Part shown: positions 42,516-51,644 of the stretch, in pieces | How positions within the stretch are numbered: position 1 is the stretch's first letter | How the letters are laid out: every line of letters starts with the position of its first letter | Assembly: GCF_004341885.1 (NCBI RefSeq) | Contig: NZ_SLVX01000002.1 | Location: 62,001 to 126,000 of the forward strand | Reading direction: 5' to 3' | Length of the DNA: 64,000 bases | DNA from: Shinella granuli | GTDB lineage: Bacteria; Pseudomonadota; Alphaproteobacteria; Rhizobiales; Rhizobiaceae | The notes under the pieces: generated by a model | Seen by the model: only the letters and a program-made list of their open reading frames with translations | Told to the model about the DNA's origin: nothing | Database searches by the model: none | Translations under genes and position numbers: made by a program

Positions 42516-43019
42516 ATGGACATCACGATACGCGACGCCGTGGAGGCGGATCTTCCCGGCATCATGGAGATCTACAACGACGCCGTCGCCAACACGACGG
42601 CGATCTGGAACGAGGCGGTCGTCGACCTGGACAACCGCAGGGCCTGGTTCTCCGCCCGCCGCGAGCGCGGCTTCCCGGTGCTCGTCGCCGTGCGCGGCAA
42701 GCAGGTGATCGGTTACGCTTCCTATGGCGACTGGCGGGCCTTCGACGGCTACCGCCACACGGTCGAGCATTCCGTCTATGTGCGCGGCGATGCCCGCGGC
42801 AGCGGCACGGGCAAGCGCCTGCTCAAGGCGCTGATCGACCGGGCGAGCTTCAACGGCATCCATGTGATGATCGCCGGCATCGAGGCGGAGAACACCGCCT
42901 CGATCAAGCTGCACGAGAATCTCGGCTTCCGGGTGGTCGGCCGGTTCAGCGAGGTCGGCATCAAGTTCGGCCGCTGGCTGGACCTGACCTGCATGGAGCT
43001 CAAGGTCCCCAAGCGGTAG
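42516..43019 (+). CDS. PAT/bar-type GNAT N-acetyltransferase
   Basis: 167 aa. IRDAVEADLPGIMEIYNDAVANTTAIWNE and GYASYGDWRAFDGYRHTVEHSVYVRGDARGSGTGKRLLKALIDRA are the standard motifs of the phosphinothricin acetyltransferase subgroup (motif A RGSGTGKRL), and ENTASIKLHENLGFRVVGRFSEVGIKFGRWLDLTCMEL the C-terminal part. In the family the substrate is phosphinothricin, methionine sulfone/sulfoximine or other amino acid analogues; that MsrB (methionine sulfoxide) is encoded next to it is suggestive but not proof. Cytoplasmic. Confidence 0.9.
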   Translation: MDITIRDAVEADLPGIMEIYNDAVANTTAIWNEAVVDLDNRRAWFSARRERGFPVLVAVRGKQVIGYASYGDWRAFDGYRHTVEHSVYVRGDARGSGTGKRLLKALIDRASFNGIHVMIAGIEAENTASIKLHENLGFRVVGRFSEVGIKFGRWLDLTCMELKVPKR

Positions 43020-43053
43020 GACCGGTCGGCCCGAGACCGCCTTTCCGCGCGCC

Positions 43054-43461
43054 TCAATCCGGATCGAAGCTGAGCGCCACGCCGTTCATGCAGAAGCGCA
43101 GGCCCGTCGGCGGCGGGCCGTCCGGGAAGACGTGGCCGAGATGGGCGTCGCAGTCGGCGCAGCGGATCTCCGTGCGCGTCATGCCGTAGGAATAGTCGGT
43201 ATGGTCCGTCACCGCGCCGGCTTCGATCGGCTCGTAGAAGCTCGGCCAGCCGGTGCCGGAATTGAACTTCGCCTCCGACCGGTAGAGCGGCCTGTCGCAG
43301 CAGATGCAGTGATAGGTGCCCTTCTTGGAGAGATCGAAGTCGGGGCTGGAAAAGGCGCGTTCCGTGCCGTGCTCGCGTGTGATGCGGAACTGCTCCGGCG
43401 TCAGGATCTCCCGCCACTCGTCCTTCGTCTTGTTGACCTTCAATGTCTTCGTGTCGCTCAT
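43054..43461 (-). CDS. msrB: Peptide-methionine (R)-S-oxide reductase
   Basis: 135 aa from the ATG at 43461 behind ACAGGAGGACGCG. MsrB motifs are present: two zinc CxxC pairs (HCICCDRP and [13 protein letters not shown]), [10 protein letters not shown], and the catalytic Cys in [15 protein letters not shown]. It reduces the R-epimer of oxidised methionine in cytoplasmic proteins with thioredoxin. The C-terminus matches the zinc-containing form. It is convergent with the acetyltransferase gene. Confidence 0.96.
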   Translation of the reverse strand: MSDTKTLKVNKTKDEWREILTPEQFRITREHGTERAFSSPDFDLSKKGTYHCICCDRPLYRSEAKFNSGTGWPSFYEPIEAGAVTDHTDYSYGMTRTEIRCADCDAHLGHVFPDGPPPTGLRFCMNGVALSFDPD

Positions 43462-43563
43462 CGCGTCCTCCTGTCGGTGCATAGATAGGGTGCCGGTGGC
43501 GGCAAGACAATCGTCGGCTGTGTTCCATTGCGGGATTGGCAATCGTGCGGTTTGTGGCGTAGA

Positions 43564-43591
43564 GTAATACCAGTTTTCAACAAGGTATTAC
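43564..43591. promoter_or_regulatory. VapB operator
   Basis: GTAATACC (43564-43571) and GGTATTAC (43584-43591) form a perfect 8-bp inverted repeat with a 12-bp spacer, ending 9 bp before the vapB start codon. AbrB-type antitoxins autorepress from such sites. Confidence 0.72.
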
Positions 43592-43600
43592 CGAGGTCTC

Positions 43601-43834
43601 ATGAGCACGACGGTGACGAGCAAGGGGCAGGTGACGATCCCCAAGGCCGTGCGGGATTTTCTCGGCATCGGCCCCGGCAGCAGGGTCGAGTTCCGCCGGG
43701 TCGGGGACGGCAGCATTGTCGTGGTGCCGCTGGACGACGCCCGGCCGGAAAGCCGGTTCGCCCGCCTGCGGGGCCAGGCCGGCAAAGGGATGACGACGGA
43801 CGAGATCATGGCGCTGACGCGCGGCGACGATTGA
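43601..43834 (+). CDS. VapB/AbrB-family antitoxin
   Basis: 77 aa. SpoVT-AbrB swapped-hairpin DNA-binding motif (TVTSKGQVTIPKAVRDFLGIGPGSRVEFRRVGDGSIVVVPL) followed by a C-terminal toxin-binding tail (GQAGKGMTTDEIMALTRGDD) that ends in the usual MTTDEIMALTRG sequence. The toxin gene begins 3 bp after its stop. It neutralises the PIN nuclease and binds the operator just upstream. Confidence 0.93.
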   Translation: MSTTVTSKGQVTIPKAVRDFLGIGPGSRVEFRRVGDGSIVVVPLDDARPESRFARLRGQAGKGMTTDEIMALTRGDD

Positions 43835-43836
43835 CC

Positions 43837-44253
43837 ATGTTTCTGGTCGATACGAACGTCCTGCTCGACCTCGTGACGGAAGACCCGGTCTGGGCCGCAT
43901 GGTCGCAGGCGGAGCTGGAAGCCGCCGCGCTGCTCGGTCCTCTCGGGATCAACGATGTCGTCTATGCCGAGCTTTCGGTACGCTACCGGGATATTGCCGA
44001 TCTCGATGCGATGATCGCGCTTGCGCAACTGGACCATCTGCCCATCCCGCGGCAGGCGCTTTTTCTTGCCGGAAAGGCCTTCCAGGCCTACCGCAGGACC
44101 GGCGGCAGCCGGACGGGCGTGCTTCCGGATTTCTTCATCGGCGCCCATGCCGCGGTCGCGGGCCTGACCCTGATCACGCGCGATGCCGCGCGATACCGTA
44201 CCTATTTCCCGAACCTTGCCGTACGCACGCCCGATGCGCGTGAAGGTGGGTAA
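43837..44253 (+). CDS. VapC-type PIN-domain toxin (RNase)
   Basis: 138 aa, ATG at 43837. PIN-domain acidic residues are in order: FLVDTNVLLDL (Asp5), YAELS (Glu45), LPDFFIGAHAAVAG (Asp near 103) and LITRDAARYR (Asp near 120). VapC toxins cut tRNA or rRNA in the cytoplasm using Mg2+. It has no ribosome site of its own, so translation is coupled to vapB. GC content is as in neighbours, indicating an established module. Confidence 0.93.
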   Translation: MFLVDTNVLLDLVTEDPVWAAWSQAELEAAALLGPLGINDVVYAELSVRYRDIADLDAMIALAQLDHLPIPRQALFLAGKAFQAYRRTGGSRTGVLPDFFIGAHAAVAGLTLITRDAARYRTYFPNLAVRTPDAREGG

Positions 44254-44365
44254 AACGTCGCAGGTTTGCCGTTCGAGGGTGGCGGTTTTCCTTCTGGCGA
44301 CGTAGAACCGGCGATCTGAAAAAAACACGGCACGACGGGCGAAGCCCGCGCACGAGGGAGAGGGG

Positions 44366-46702
44366 ATGATACCAGACACGATGGGCTTGACCTTCCTTGC
44401 CTTCTGTCTGCCGTTTCTCGGCGCGCTGGTCGCGCCCGCGCTCACGCGGCTCCTCGGTCACCATGCGGCCTGGCCGCTGGCGCTGGTGCCGGCCGCGATC
44501 TTCCTCCACTTCCTCGGCTTCAATGCGGAGGTCTCGCGCGGCGAGATCGTCACGGGCGGCTATGCCTGGGTGCCGTCCTACAATGTCAGCTTCTCCTGGC
44601 TGATCGACGGCCTGTCGCTCGCCTTCCTGCTCCTGATCTCCGGCATCGGCACGCTCATCGTGCTCTATGCCGGCGGCTACCTGAAGGGACATCCGCACCA
44701 GGGGCGGTTCTTCTCCTTCATCCTGATGTTCATGGGCGCGATGCTCGGCCTCGTCGCCTCCGACAGCTTCCTGATGCTCTTCGTCTTCTGGGAGCTGACC
44801 TCGATCACCTCCTTCCTGCTGATCGGCTTCGACCATGCGCGCGAGGCCGCGCGCCGCGCCGCGCTGCAGGCGCTGGTCGTCACCGGCGGCGGCGGGCTCT
44901 TCCTGCTGGCCGGCCTGCTGCTCCTGTGGAACGTCACCGACGTCACGCAACTGTCGCTCCTGATGTCCTTCGGCGCGGAGGTGCGGGCAAGCCCGTTCTA
45001 CCTGCCGCTGCTCTTCCTCATCCTCGGCGGCGCCTTCACCAAGTCGGCGCAGTTCCCGTTCCATTTCTGGCTGCCGAACGCGATGGAGGCGCCGACGCCC
45101 GTCTCGGCCTATCTCCATTCGGCCACCATGGTGAAGGCCGGCGTCTACCTCCTGATGCGGCTCAATCCCGTGATGGGCGACACGCCCGCCTGGGAGACGA
45201 TCCTGCCGGCCTTCGGCGGGCTGACGCTGCTCGTCGGCGCGGTGCTCGCCATCCGCCAGACGGACCTGAAGCTGATGCTCGCCTATACGACGGTCGCCTC
45301 GCTCGGCCTTCTCGTGATGCTGACCGGCTTCGGCTCGCAGCACGCGGTGGCCGCCGCCGCGCTCTATCTCGTCGCCCACTCGCTCTTCAAGGGCGCGCTC
45401 TTCATGGTCGCCGGCCTCATCGACCACGAGACGGGCACGCGCGACATCACCAGGCTCGGCGGGCTCAAGCGGGCGATGCCCGTCACCTTCCTTGCCGCGC
45501 TGCTTGCCGCGCTCTCCATGGCCGGCCTGCCGCCCTTCTTCGGCTTCCTCGCCAAGGAGGAGATCTATGCGGCGCTTGCCGGCGGCAGCCTGCGCGCCAT
45601 CGCCTTCACCGCCGCGGCCGTCATCGGCAACGGGCTGATGTTCGCCGTCGCCTTCGCGGTGGCGCTGAAACCGTTCCTCGGCGCGCCGGTCGAGACGCCG
45701 AAACATGCGCATGAGGGGCCGGCCCTCCTGTGGATCGGCCCCATGCTGCTCGCCGTCAAGGGGCTTGTCATCGGCCTCTTTTCCGCCGTCGCCCATGCCC
45801 TGCTGACGTCGCCGCTCGCCTCCGCCATCGCCGGCAAGCCGGAGACGGTCACCATTTCGGCCGTGCCGCATCTCGGCCTCGCGCTGGCGCTGTCCGTCGT
45901 CACCATTGTTTTCGGTGCCGCCGTCTTCCTCTTCATCGACAAGGCGCGCGCGACGGCGAACCGGCTGGTCGAGGATATTGGCTGGGGACCGGACCGCGGC
46001 TTCGACCAGGTGATGACGGGCCTCGTGCGCGCCGCCGCGGCGATCAACCGCCGCGTCCAGCCCGGCCGCATGGAAATCTACATGACGGCGACCTTCGCGG
46101 TGATCGCGCTGGCGCTGCTCGTGCCGCCCGCCGTCTATGGCGAATGGCCGCGCCTGCCGGTCTGGCCGGCCGACATGCCGTTCCACGAGCTGGCGGTCAT
46201 GGCGCTCGCCGTCCTCGGCATCGGCGCGGTGCTGACGGCGAGCAACCGCCTGACGGCCATCGTCGCGCTCGGCATCCAGGGCTTCTGCGTCGCCATGCTC
46301 TTCCTGCTGTTCGGCGCGCCGGACCTCGCCTTCACGCAGTTCATGATCGAGACGCTGTCGGTCGTCATCCTCGCCCTCGTCATGACGCGGCTGAAGCTGA
46401 CGCCGCGCGACCACCGTCCCTTGCGCGAGAAGGTCCCGGATGCGGTCATCGCCATCGCCTGCGGCCTCGGCTTCTCGCTCTATCTCCTGAAGGTCACGCA
46501 GGGCCGCTTCGACACGGCGCTCACCGATTTCTTCAATCTCTATTCCAAGACGATCGCGCATGGCGCCAATGTCGTGAACGTCATCATCGTCGATTTCCGC
46601 GGCACGGACACGCTGGGCGAGATCGCCGTCGTCATGGTGACGGGCCTGGCGATCCTCTCGATCATCCGCATCCGCAAGGGCAAGGCGGGAGGCAAGGCAT
46701 GA
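44366..46702 (+). CDS. mrpA: Mrp/Pha cation-proton antiporter subunit A
   Basis: 778 aa from the ATG just after AGGGAGAGGGG. About 20 membrane helices. The first ~500 residues are a NuoL-like proton channel (EVVS-like MLFVFWELTSITSFLLIGFDH, HFWLPNAMEAPTPVSAYLHSATMVKAG); the last ~250 carry the MbhD/MbhE-type extension (GFCVAMLFLLFGAPDLAFTQFMIETLSVVILALV). Mrp complexes exchange Na+ or K+ for H+ across the inner membrane; in rhizobia (pha) they matter for alkaline pH and potassium. It is the standard unfused A subunit, unlike the A/B fusion of one rhizobial pha type. It is separated from mrpB by a 310-bp repeat-filled gap. Confidence 0.93.
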   Translation: MIPDTMGLTFLAFCLPFLGALVAPALTRLLGHHAAWPLALVPAAIFLHFLGFNAEVSRGEIVTGGYAWVPSYNVSFSWLIDGLSLAFLLLISGIGTLIVLYAGGYLKGHPHQGRFFSFILMFMGAMLGLVASDSFLMLFVFWELTSITSFLLIGFDHAREAARRAALQALVVTGGGGLFLLAGLLLLWNVTDVTQLSLLMSFGAEVRASPFYLPLLFLILGGAFTKSAQFPFHFWLPNAMEAPTPVSAYLHSATMVKAGVYLLMRLNPVMGDTPAWETILPAFGGLTLLVGAVLAIRQTDLKLMLAYTTVASLGLLVMLTGFGSQHAVAAAALYLVAHSLFKGALFMVAGLIDHETGTRDITRLGGLKRAMPVTFLAALLAALSMAGLPPFFGFLAKEEIYAALAGGSLRAIAFTAAAVIGNGLMFAVAFAVALKPFLGAPVETPKHAHEGPALLWIGPMLLAVKGLVIGLFSAVAHALLTSPLASAIAGKPETVTISAVPHLGLALALSVVTIVFGAAVFLFIDKARATANRLVEDIGWGPDRGFDQVMTGLVRAAAAINRRVQPGRMEIYMTATFAVIALALLVPPAVYGEWPRLPVWPADMPFHELAVMALAVLGIGAVLTASNRLTAIVALGIQGFCVAMLFLLFGAPDLAFTQFMIETLSVVILALVMTRLKLTPRDHRPLREKVPDAVIAIACGLGFSLYLLKVTQGRFDTALTDFFNLYSKTIAHGANVVNVIIVDFRGTDTLGEIAVVMVTGLAILSIIRIRKGKAGGKA

Positions 46703-46726
46703 TGGTCTGGGCTTGCAGCCACCCCC

Positions 46727-46946
46727 CTTCGCCTTGCCGGCCATCGTCCCCTCAAGGGGGAAGATCGGCCAGTGGCACGGTGTCGCCGCATCCCCCTTCT
46801 CCCCGCCTGCGGGGAGAAGGTGCCGGCAGGCGGATGAGGGGCGGGCAGGGCGCTGGGACCCTTTTGACGCCGGGTTCGATTGGCCGGCATTGCCCCTCAT
46901 CCCGCTGCCGCGACCTTCTCCCCGCAGGCGGGGAGAAGGGGCAGGG
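46727..46946. repeat. Cluster of palindromic elements inside the mrp operon
   Basis: Three units in the mrpA-mrpB gap: a CCGGCCATCGTCCCCTCAAGGGGG type (46737-46768) related to that at 52976, then CCTTCTCCCCGCCTGCGGGGAGAAGG with GCCGGCAGGCGGATGAGGGG, then CCCCTCATCCCGCTGCCGCG with CTTCTCCCCGCAGGCGGGGAGAAGG ending at 46946. The latter two are inverted relative to each other. Rest of the gap is uncoded. Confidence 0.85.
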
Positions 46947-47012
46947 GGCATGCTTTTCCGTTCATGAGCAGCCGTTCTGTTGCTCAGCCGCCTTCGTTGA
47001 AGGGCTTCACCC

Positions 47013-47432
47013 ATGAACACGCTCATCTTCCGCACCGTCGCCCCGTTCCTCACCGCGCTCATGGTGCTGTTCTCGCTCTTCGTGCTGCTGCGCGGCCACA
47101 ACGAGCCGGGCGGCGGTTTCATCGGCGGGCTGATCGCCGTCTCGGCCTTCGCGATCTACGGCATCGCCAACGGCATTGCCGCCGTGCGCAAGGCGCTGTG
47201 GTTCCATCCGATGACGATCTCCGCCTTCGGCCTCTTCATCGCGGCGATTGCCGGCCTGATGTCGATCTTTTTCGCCGTGCCCTTCATGACGGGGCTCTGG
47301 GTCTATCCGGTCATCCTCGGCGTCGAGATCCCGCTTTCCAGCGTCATGCTGTTCGATACCGGCGTCTATCTCGTGGTGGTGGGCGCGATCACCTCGATCG
47401 CCCTGGCGCTGGAAGCGGAGGAGGACGCCTGA
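47013..47432 (+). CDS. mrpB: Mrp antiporter subunit B
   Basis: 139 aa with four membrane helices; [26 protein letters not shown] and [20 protein letters not shown] are the MnhB signature. Part of the membrane Mrp complex. The ATG of mrpC overlaps its stop. No ribosome site is obvious ahead of this gene, so translation after the repeat cluster may depend on a separate signal. Confidence 0.92.
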   Translation: MNTLIFRTVAPFLTALMVLFSLFVLLRGHNEPGGGFIGGLIAVSAFAIYGIANGIAAVRKALWFHPMTISAFGLFIAAIAGLMSIFFAVPFMTGLWVYPVILGVEIPLSSVMLFDTGVYLVVVGAITSIALALEAEEDA

Positions 47433-47809
47433 TGGAAGTGCCCTTCGTCCTCCTCATCGGCCTGTTCTTTTCCGCCGCCGTCTATCTGATGCTGTCGAAG
47501 TTCCTGGTGCGCGTTCTGCTCGGCGTCGTGCTGCTCGGCAATGCGGTGAACCTCCTCATCTTCACCAATGGCCGCATCTTGCGCGAGGTCCCGCCGATCA
47601 TTCCGGCCGGCCATGACGTGCCGCAGGCGCTCACCGCCAATCCGCTGCCGCAGGCGCTCATCCTGACGGCGATCGTCATTTCCTTCTCCTTCTTCGCCTT
47701 CCTGCTGGTGCTCGTCTACCGCGCCTACCAGGACCTCGGCACCGACAACGGCAACGAGATGCGCCTGGCGGAGCCGGAAAACGATCCCCTTCCGCCGACC
47801 GGCTACTGA
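47432..47809 (+). CDS. mrpC: Mrp antiporter subunit C (NuoK-like)
   Basis: 125 aa, ATG overlapping the mrpB stop by one base. Three membrane helices; LLGVVLLGNAVNLLIFTNGRI and PLPQALILTAIVISFSFFAFLLVL match MnhC/NuoK, including a helix-embedded acidic/Thr pattern. The C-terminal 25 residues are hydrophilic. Confidence 0.93.
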   Translation: MEVPFVLLIGLFFSAAVYLMLSKFLVRVLLGVVLLGNAVNLLIFTNGRILREVPPIIPAGHDVPQALTANPLPQALILTAIVISFSFFAFLLVLVYRAYQDLGTDNGNEMRLAEPENDPLPPTGY

Positions 47810-47826
47810 CAGGAACCGACCCGCCA

Positions 47827-49368
47827 ATGGCCGCCACGCCGACCGATCTTTCCGCAGCCCTCGTCATGACCCCGGTCGCCACCGCCGACTGGCTGGTCGT
47901 GCTGCCGCCCGCCTGGTGCATCCTGGCCGGCGCGGTGCTCCTGATGGCCCGCAAGTCGCTGCACCTGCAGGGCTTCCTCGCGGTTCCCGCGCTGGCCGTA
48001 CTGGTGCTGCTCGATGCGCTGCTGCTCGCCCATGTCGCGGCGAACGGCCCGGTCACCATGGTCATGGGCCGCTGGCTGCCGCCCTTCGGCATCGCGTTCA
48101 CGGCGGACCTGACGGGCGTGCTCTTCGCGCTTGCGGGCGCCGTCGTGGCGCTTGCCGGCGCCGTGCACGCGCTGACCGATATCGACGGCAGCGGCCGGCG
48201 CTACGGCTTCTATCCGTTCCTGCTGCTGCTGATGGCCGGCGTTTCCGGCGCCTTCCTGACGGGCGACATCTTCAACCTCTATGTCTGGTTCGAGGTGCTG
48301 CTGATCTCGTCCTTCGGCCTCATCACGCTCGGCTCGGAGCCGCGGCAGATCGACGGCGCGATCAAGTATGCCTTCCTCAACCTCATCGCCACGACGCTGT
48401 TCCTGATCACGACCGGCTATCTCTACGGCATCTTCGGCACGCTCAACATGGCCGACATCGCCGCGAAGGCGGCAGCGGGCCGCGCCGAGCTGCCGCTGAT
48501 GACGCTCGCCATGCTCTACCTCACCGCCTTCGGCATGAAGGCCGCGGCCTTTCCGGTGAATTTCTGGCTGCCGGCCTCCTACCATACGCCGCGCATCGTG
48601 GTGTCGGCGCTGTTCGCGGGCCTCCTCACCAAGGTCGGCATCTATGCGCTGCTGCGCACGCTGATCATGCTCTTTCCCGTCGAGCGGGAGGAACTGAGCT
48701 TCGTCATCGCGCTCACCGGTGCCGCCACCATGCTCCTCGGCGCGCTCGGCGCGCTCGGGCAGAACGACATCCGCCGGCTGCTCGGCTATCTCGTCATCTC
48801 GGGCATCGGCGTCATGCTGGCCGGCCTGTCGCTCGGCAGCCCGGGCGGCACCGGCGGGGCGATCTTCTATGCGCTGCATTCCATGGTCGTGATGACGGGG
48901 CTCTACATGGCCGCGGGGCTTGCCGGGCGGCTTTCCGGCACGTTCGACCTTTCCCGCCTCGGCGGGCTCTATGCGCGCTCGGCGCTGTTTTCCGCGCTGT
49001 CGCTGGTGCTGTTCTTCGCCGTCTCCGGCCTGCCGCCGTTCTCCGGCTTCTGGCCGAAGGTCATGGTGGCCAAGGCGGCCATGGACATCGGCGCCTGGTG
49101 GCTGGCGGCGGTGGTCTTCCTCAGCGGCTTCCTGACCACCATCGCGGTCGGCCGCGTCTTCCTGCTGGCCTACTGGCGGCCGGCGGGCGGCGCGCTTTCG
49201 GCCGAGACCATTCCGGCCAGCGCATTGCTGCCGCTCGTCGCACTCACGGCGCTGACGGCGGTCTTCGGCCTCTTCCCGGAGGCGCTGCTCTCGACCATCC
49301 AGCTCGCCGCGCAGGGGCTGGCCGATCCGCGGGCCTATATCGGTTCCGTCTTTCCGGGAGGCAACTGA
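47827..49368 (+). CDS. mrpD: Mrp antiporter subunit D (NuoN/M-like)
   Basis: 513 aa with about 14 membrane helices. LYVWFEVLLISSFGLITLGSE contains the conserved Glu, and AAAFPVNFWLPASYHTPRIVVSALFAGLLTKVGIYALLR the Lys-rich proton-channel motif common to NuoM/N and MrpD. With MrpA it forms the ion-translocating core. 17-bp gap from mrpC. Confidence 0.94.
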   Translation: MAATPTDLSAALVMTPVATADWLVVLPPAWCILAGAVLLMARKSLHLQGFLAVPALAVLVLLDALLLAHVAANGPVTMVMGRWLPPFGIAFTADLTGVLFALAGAVVALAGAVHALTDIDGSGRRYGFYPFLLLLMAGVSGAFLTGDIFNLYVWFEVLLISSFGLITLGSEPRQIDGAIKYAFLNLIATTLFLITTGYLYGIFGTLNMADIAAKAAAGRAELPLMTLAMLYLTAFGMKAAAFPVNFWLPASYHTPRIVVSALFAGLLTKVGIYALLRTLIMLFPVEREELSFVIALTGAATMLLGALGALGQNDIRRLLGYLVISGIGVMLAGLSLGSPGGTGGAIFYALHSMVVMTGLYMAAGLAGRLSGTFDLSRLGGLYARSALFSALSLVLFFAVSGLPPFSGFWPKVMVAKAAMDIGAWWLAAVVFLSGFLTTIAVGRVFLLAYWRPAGGALSAETIPASALLPLVALTALTAVFGLFPEALLSTIQLAAQGLADPRAYIGSVFPGGN

Positions 49369-49369
49369 C

Positions 49370-49843
49370 ATGCGGCCCGCCTTCACCGTCGCCCTCTTCG
49401 CGCTCGCCTGGCTCGCCGTCTCCGGCAGCTTCACCATCCCCAACCTGCTGCTCGGCCTTGTCGCCGGCGGACTGTCGCTCGCCCTCATCCGCGATCACAT
49501 CCGGCCGGACGGGCGGCGCGTCCGGCCCCTGAAGCTGCTGTCGCTCGTCCTGCTGTTCATCAAGGAACTGGCGCTCTCCGCCTGGAAGGTTGCGGTGCTG
49601 GTGGCGAGCCCGAAAATGGTGCTGAAACCCGGCATCTTCGCCTTTCCGCTGACGGTCGACCGGGATTTCGAGATCACGCTGCTCGCCAATCTCATCACGC
49701 TGACGCCGGGCACGCTCTCGGTCGACGTCTCCGTCGACCGCAAGGTGCTCTATGTGCACGCGCTCGACTGCTCCGATCCCGTCGGCGCGCGACGGGACAT
49801 CGCCGGTGGTTTCGAGAAGAAGATCCTGGAGGCCTTCCGCTGA
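49370..49843 (+). CDS. mrpE: Mrp antiporter subunit E
   Basis: 157 aa starting 1 bp after the mrpD stop. Two to three N-terminal helices followed by a soluble domain ([27 protein letters not shown]) that is diagnostic of MnhE. It stabilises the complex rather than carrying ions. Confidence 0.93.
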   Translation: MRPAFTVALFALAWLAVSGSFTIPNLLLGLVAGGLSLALIRDHIRPDGRRVRPLKLLSLVLLFIKELALSAWKVAVLVASPKMVLKPGIFAFPLTVDRDFEITLLANLITLTPGTLSVDVSVDRKVLYVHALDCSDPVGARRDIAGGFEKKILEAFR

Positions 49844-50208
49844 TGGGCGCCGAAACCGTCATCTCCGCCGCCGCCACGTTCGCGCTCTTCCTGATGTGCG
49901 CGGCCTTCTTCCTGACGGCCTACCGGGTCGTCAAGGGGCCGACGCTGCCGGACCGCATCGTCGCGCTCGACATGCTGGTGGCCATCGCCATCGGCTTCAT
50001 TGCCGTCCTCGCCATCAGGACCGGCTTCAACCTCTATATCGACATCGCCATCGCGCTCGGCCTCGTCGGCTTCCTCGCCACCGTCGCCTTCGCGCGCTTC
50101 GTGCTGCGCCAGGGCATGGAAGCGGACGAACCGGCAGCGGAAGGCGAAAATCCCGGCCGCAGGGGCGGGCGGCAGAGGAAAGCGGCCAAGGCAAGGAGGC
50201 GGCGCTGA
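49843..50208 (+). CDS. mrpF: Mrp antiporter subunit F
   Basis: 121 aa; ATG overlaps the mrpE stop (TGATG). Three membrane helices, with [59 protein letters not shown] as the MnhF core. The C-terminal ~25 residues are an Arg/Lys-rich cytoplasmic tail ([16 protein letters not shown]), longer than in typical MrpF. Confidence 0.92.
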   Translation: MGAETVISAAATFALFLMCAAFFLTAYRVVKGPTLPDRIVALDMLVAIAIGFIAVLAIRTGFNLYIDIAIALGLVGFLATVAFARFVLRQGMEADEPAAEGENPGRRGGRQRKAAKARRRR

Positions 50209-50564
50209 TGCTGGATCTCGTTCTCGCGGTCATCGTCGCCGTCATGCTGGTCGCCGGCGGCGTCTTCACCTTCCTGGCGGCCCTCGGCATCGTGCGCCTG
50301 CCGGATGTCTATACGCGCATGCATGCCGCCTCGAAGGCCGGCACGGTCGGCTCAGGCCTCATGCTCTTTGCCGCCGGCATCCATTCGCTCGATGCGGCGA
50401 TCTTCACCCGGGCGCTCGCCGGCTTCGTCTTCTTCGTGCTGACGGCGCCGATCGCCGCCCATCTCATCGCCAGGGCGGCTCATGAGGCCGGTTATCGCCT
50501 TTCGCGTCATACCGTGCTCGACGAGATGCGCGACGCGCGCGAACGCAGCAACAAGAAGCGTTGA
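50208..50564 (+). CDS. mrpG: Mrp antiporter subunit G
   Basis: 118 aa, ATG overlapping the mrpF stop. Three helices; [41 protein letters not shown] is the MnhG signature and [23 protein letters not shown] its last helix. Final gene of the seven-cistron operon. Confidence 0.93.
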   Translation: MLDLVLAVIVAVMLVAGGVFTFLAALGIVRLPDVYTRMHAASKAGTVGSGLMLFAAGIHSLDAAIFTRALAGFVFFVLTAPIAAHLIARAAHEAGYRLSRHTVLDEMRDARERSNKKR

Positions 50565-50784
50565 TAAAGGGTTGAGGTGCAAACCCCAAGAAATTATAGT
50601 ATCCACTAATTTTTATTGGTTTCTCTTTACCTCAAAGATTTCAGGGTTGTTTCTCTAAAATAATACTGGACAACGAATTGCGGAATGATATTCCAGACGA
50701 AGTAAAGCATTCGGGTTGATTTGGCTTGCGTGCGGCTTTCCTGTTTAAGTTGAGTTCGGACCGTATTTATGCCTAGAGGGGTAT
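50565..50784 (+). other. AT-rich intergenic region upstream of mucR
   Basis: Roughly 40% G+C against two-thirds for the window, with runs such as AATTATAGTATCC, AATTTTTATTGG and CTCTAAAATAATACTGG. MucR proteins are H-NS-like and bind AT-rich DNA with T-n-A steps in their own promoters, so this is the likely autoregulatory region. I see no terminator for mrpG. Confidence 0.55.
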
Positions 50785-50940
50785 ATGTCTCGGAAAGAGC
50801 TGCTGCATGACGCGATGGCCGCTGTAGTGGAAGTTATATTGACGGAAATGTCTGCATTTCGACCGGCGAGCATTATTCTGCCACAGGATCGCCCGACAAG
50901 GACGCTTTACGCCGAATTGATTGTCCAGGCCGGTGGATAG
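50785..50940 (+). CDS. Small hypothetical protein (51 aa) in the mucR leader
   Basis: ATG at 50785, four to five bases after AGAGGGGTAT, opens a 51-codon frame ending TAG at 50938. The peptide starts [21 protein letters not shown] and continues [15 protein letters not shown]. It is plausible as a small helical protein, but the codon use is less GC-rich than the neighbours and it may simply be the transcribed leader of mucR, 37 bp upstream of that gene. No family recognised. Confidence 0.4.
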   Translation: MSRKELLHDAMAAVVEVILTEMSAFRPASIILPQDRPTRTLYAELIVQAGG

Positions 50941-50977
50941 GGCCATCGACCTTCGCGTTGTCCGACAGGAGAAAGAA

Positions 50978-51412
50978 ATGACCGAAACAACCCTTGGCGC
51001 CGGCTCCAATCTGCTTGTGGAACTGACTGCCGATATCGTCGCTGCCTATGTCGGCAACCATGTCGTTCCCGTCTCAGAGCTGCCGGGCCTGATCGCCGAC
51101 GTGCATGCCGCGCTCAACAACACGACGCAGCCCGCCGCCGCCGTGGAAGTGCCCGTCGTCGCCGAAAAGCCGAAGCCGCCGGTGCCGGTGAAGAAGTCCG
51201 TGCAGAACGACTACATCATCTGCCTGGAAGACGGCCAGAAGTTCAAGTCGCTGAAGCGCCACCTGATGACCCATTACGGCATGACCCCGGAAGAATACCG
51301 CGAGAAGTGGGACCTGCCGGCCGACTATCCGATGGTCGCGCCCGCCTATGCGGAAGCCCGTTCGCGCCTCGCCAAGGAAATGGGCCTCGGCCAGCGCCGC
51401 AAGGGCAAGTAA
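50978..51412 (+). CDS. mucR: MucR/Ros-family zinc-finger global regulator
   Basis: 144 aa from the ATG at 50978 behind ACAGGAGAAAGAA. N-terminal helices ([35 protein letters not shown]) serve for oligomerisation; a Pro/Ala-rich linker follows. The prokaryotic zinc finger reads [44 protein letters not shown], with Cys-x2-Asp in place of Cys-x2-Cys and the two His, exactly as in MucR rather than Ros. It silences many genes by binding AT-rich DNA and governs exopolysaccharide, motility and symbiosis or virulence in rhizobia, and represses itself. Confidence 0.95.
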   Translation: MTETTLGAGSNLLVELTADIVAAYVGNHVVPVSELPGLIADVHAALNNTTQPAAAVEVPVVAEKPKPPVPVKKSVQNDYIICLEDGQKFKSLKRHLMTHYGMTPEEYREKWDLPADYPMVAPAYAEARSRLAKEMGLGQRRKGK

Positions 51413-51436
51413 ACCCCGCATCCGGAATGCGGAATG

Positions 51437-51466
51437 AAGGCCGGTCCCGCATGGGGCCGGCCTTTT
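51437..51466 (+). terminator. Rho-independent terminator of mucR
   Basis: AAGGCCGGTCCC and GGGGCCGGCCTTTT arms around GCAT, 25 bp past the stop codon. Confidence 0.85.
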
Positions 51467-51644
51467 GCGTTTGCCGGCCGGTCTGGGCGCATATCGGAGG
51501 AGATTGAGGAATAAATGCCTATGCGGGGAAGGTTGGCATAAATTTATAAAGAAATTCAATGCATGGTTGCGGGGTGATGCTTCATTCGTCCCCGTCGATC
51601 CTCTAGGGTGTATGAATAAATTCCTATCAACGGAGTGGCCAGTC

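Noticed and set aside
44174-47122. A 982-codon open frame on the minus strand opposite mrpA
   Set aside because: It is a high-GC shadow of mrpA: composition dominated by Arg/Glu/Asp/His, no domain, and mrpA on the other strand is unmistakable.
50773-51061. Minus-strand open frames upstream of mucR
   Set aside because: They overlap the mucR start, lack a ribosome site and give no recognisable protein.
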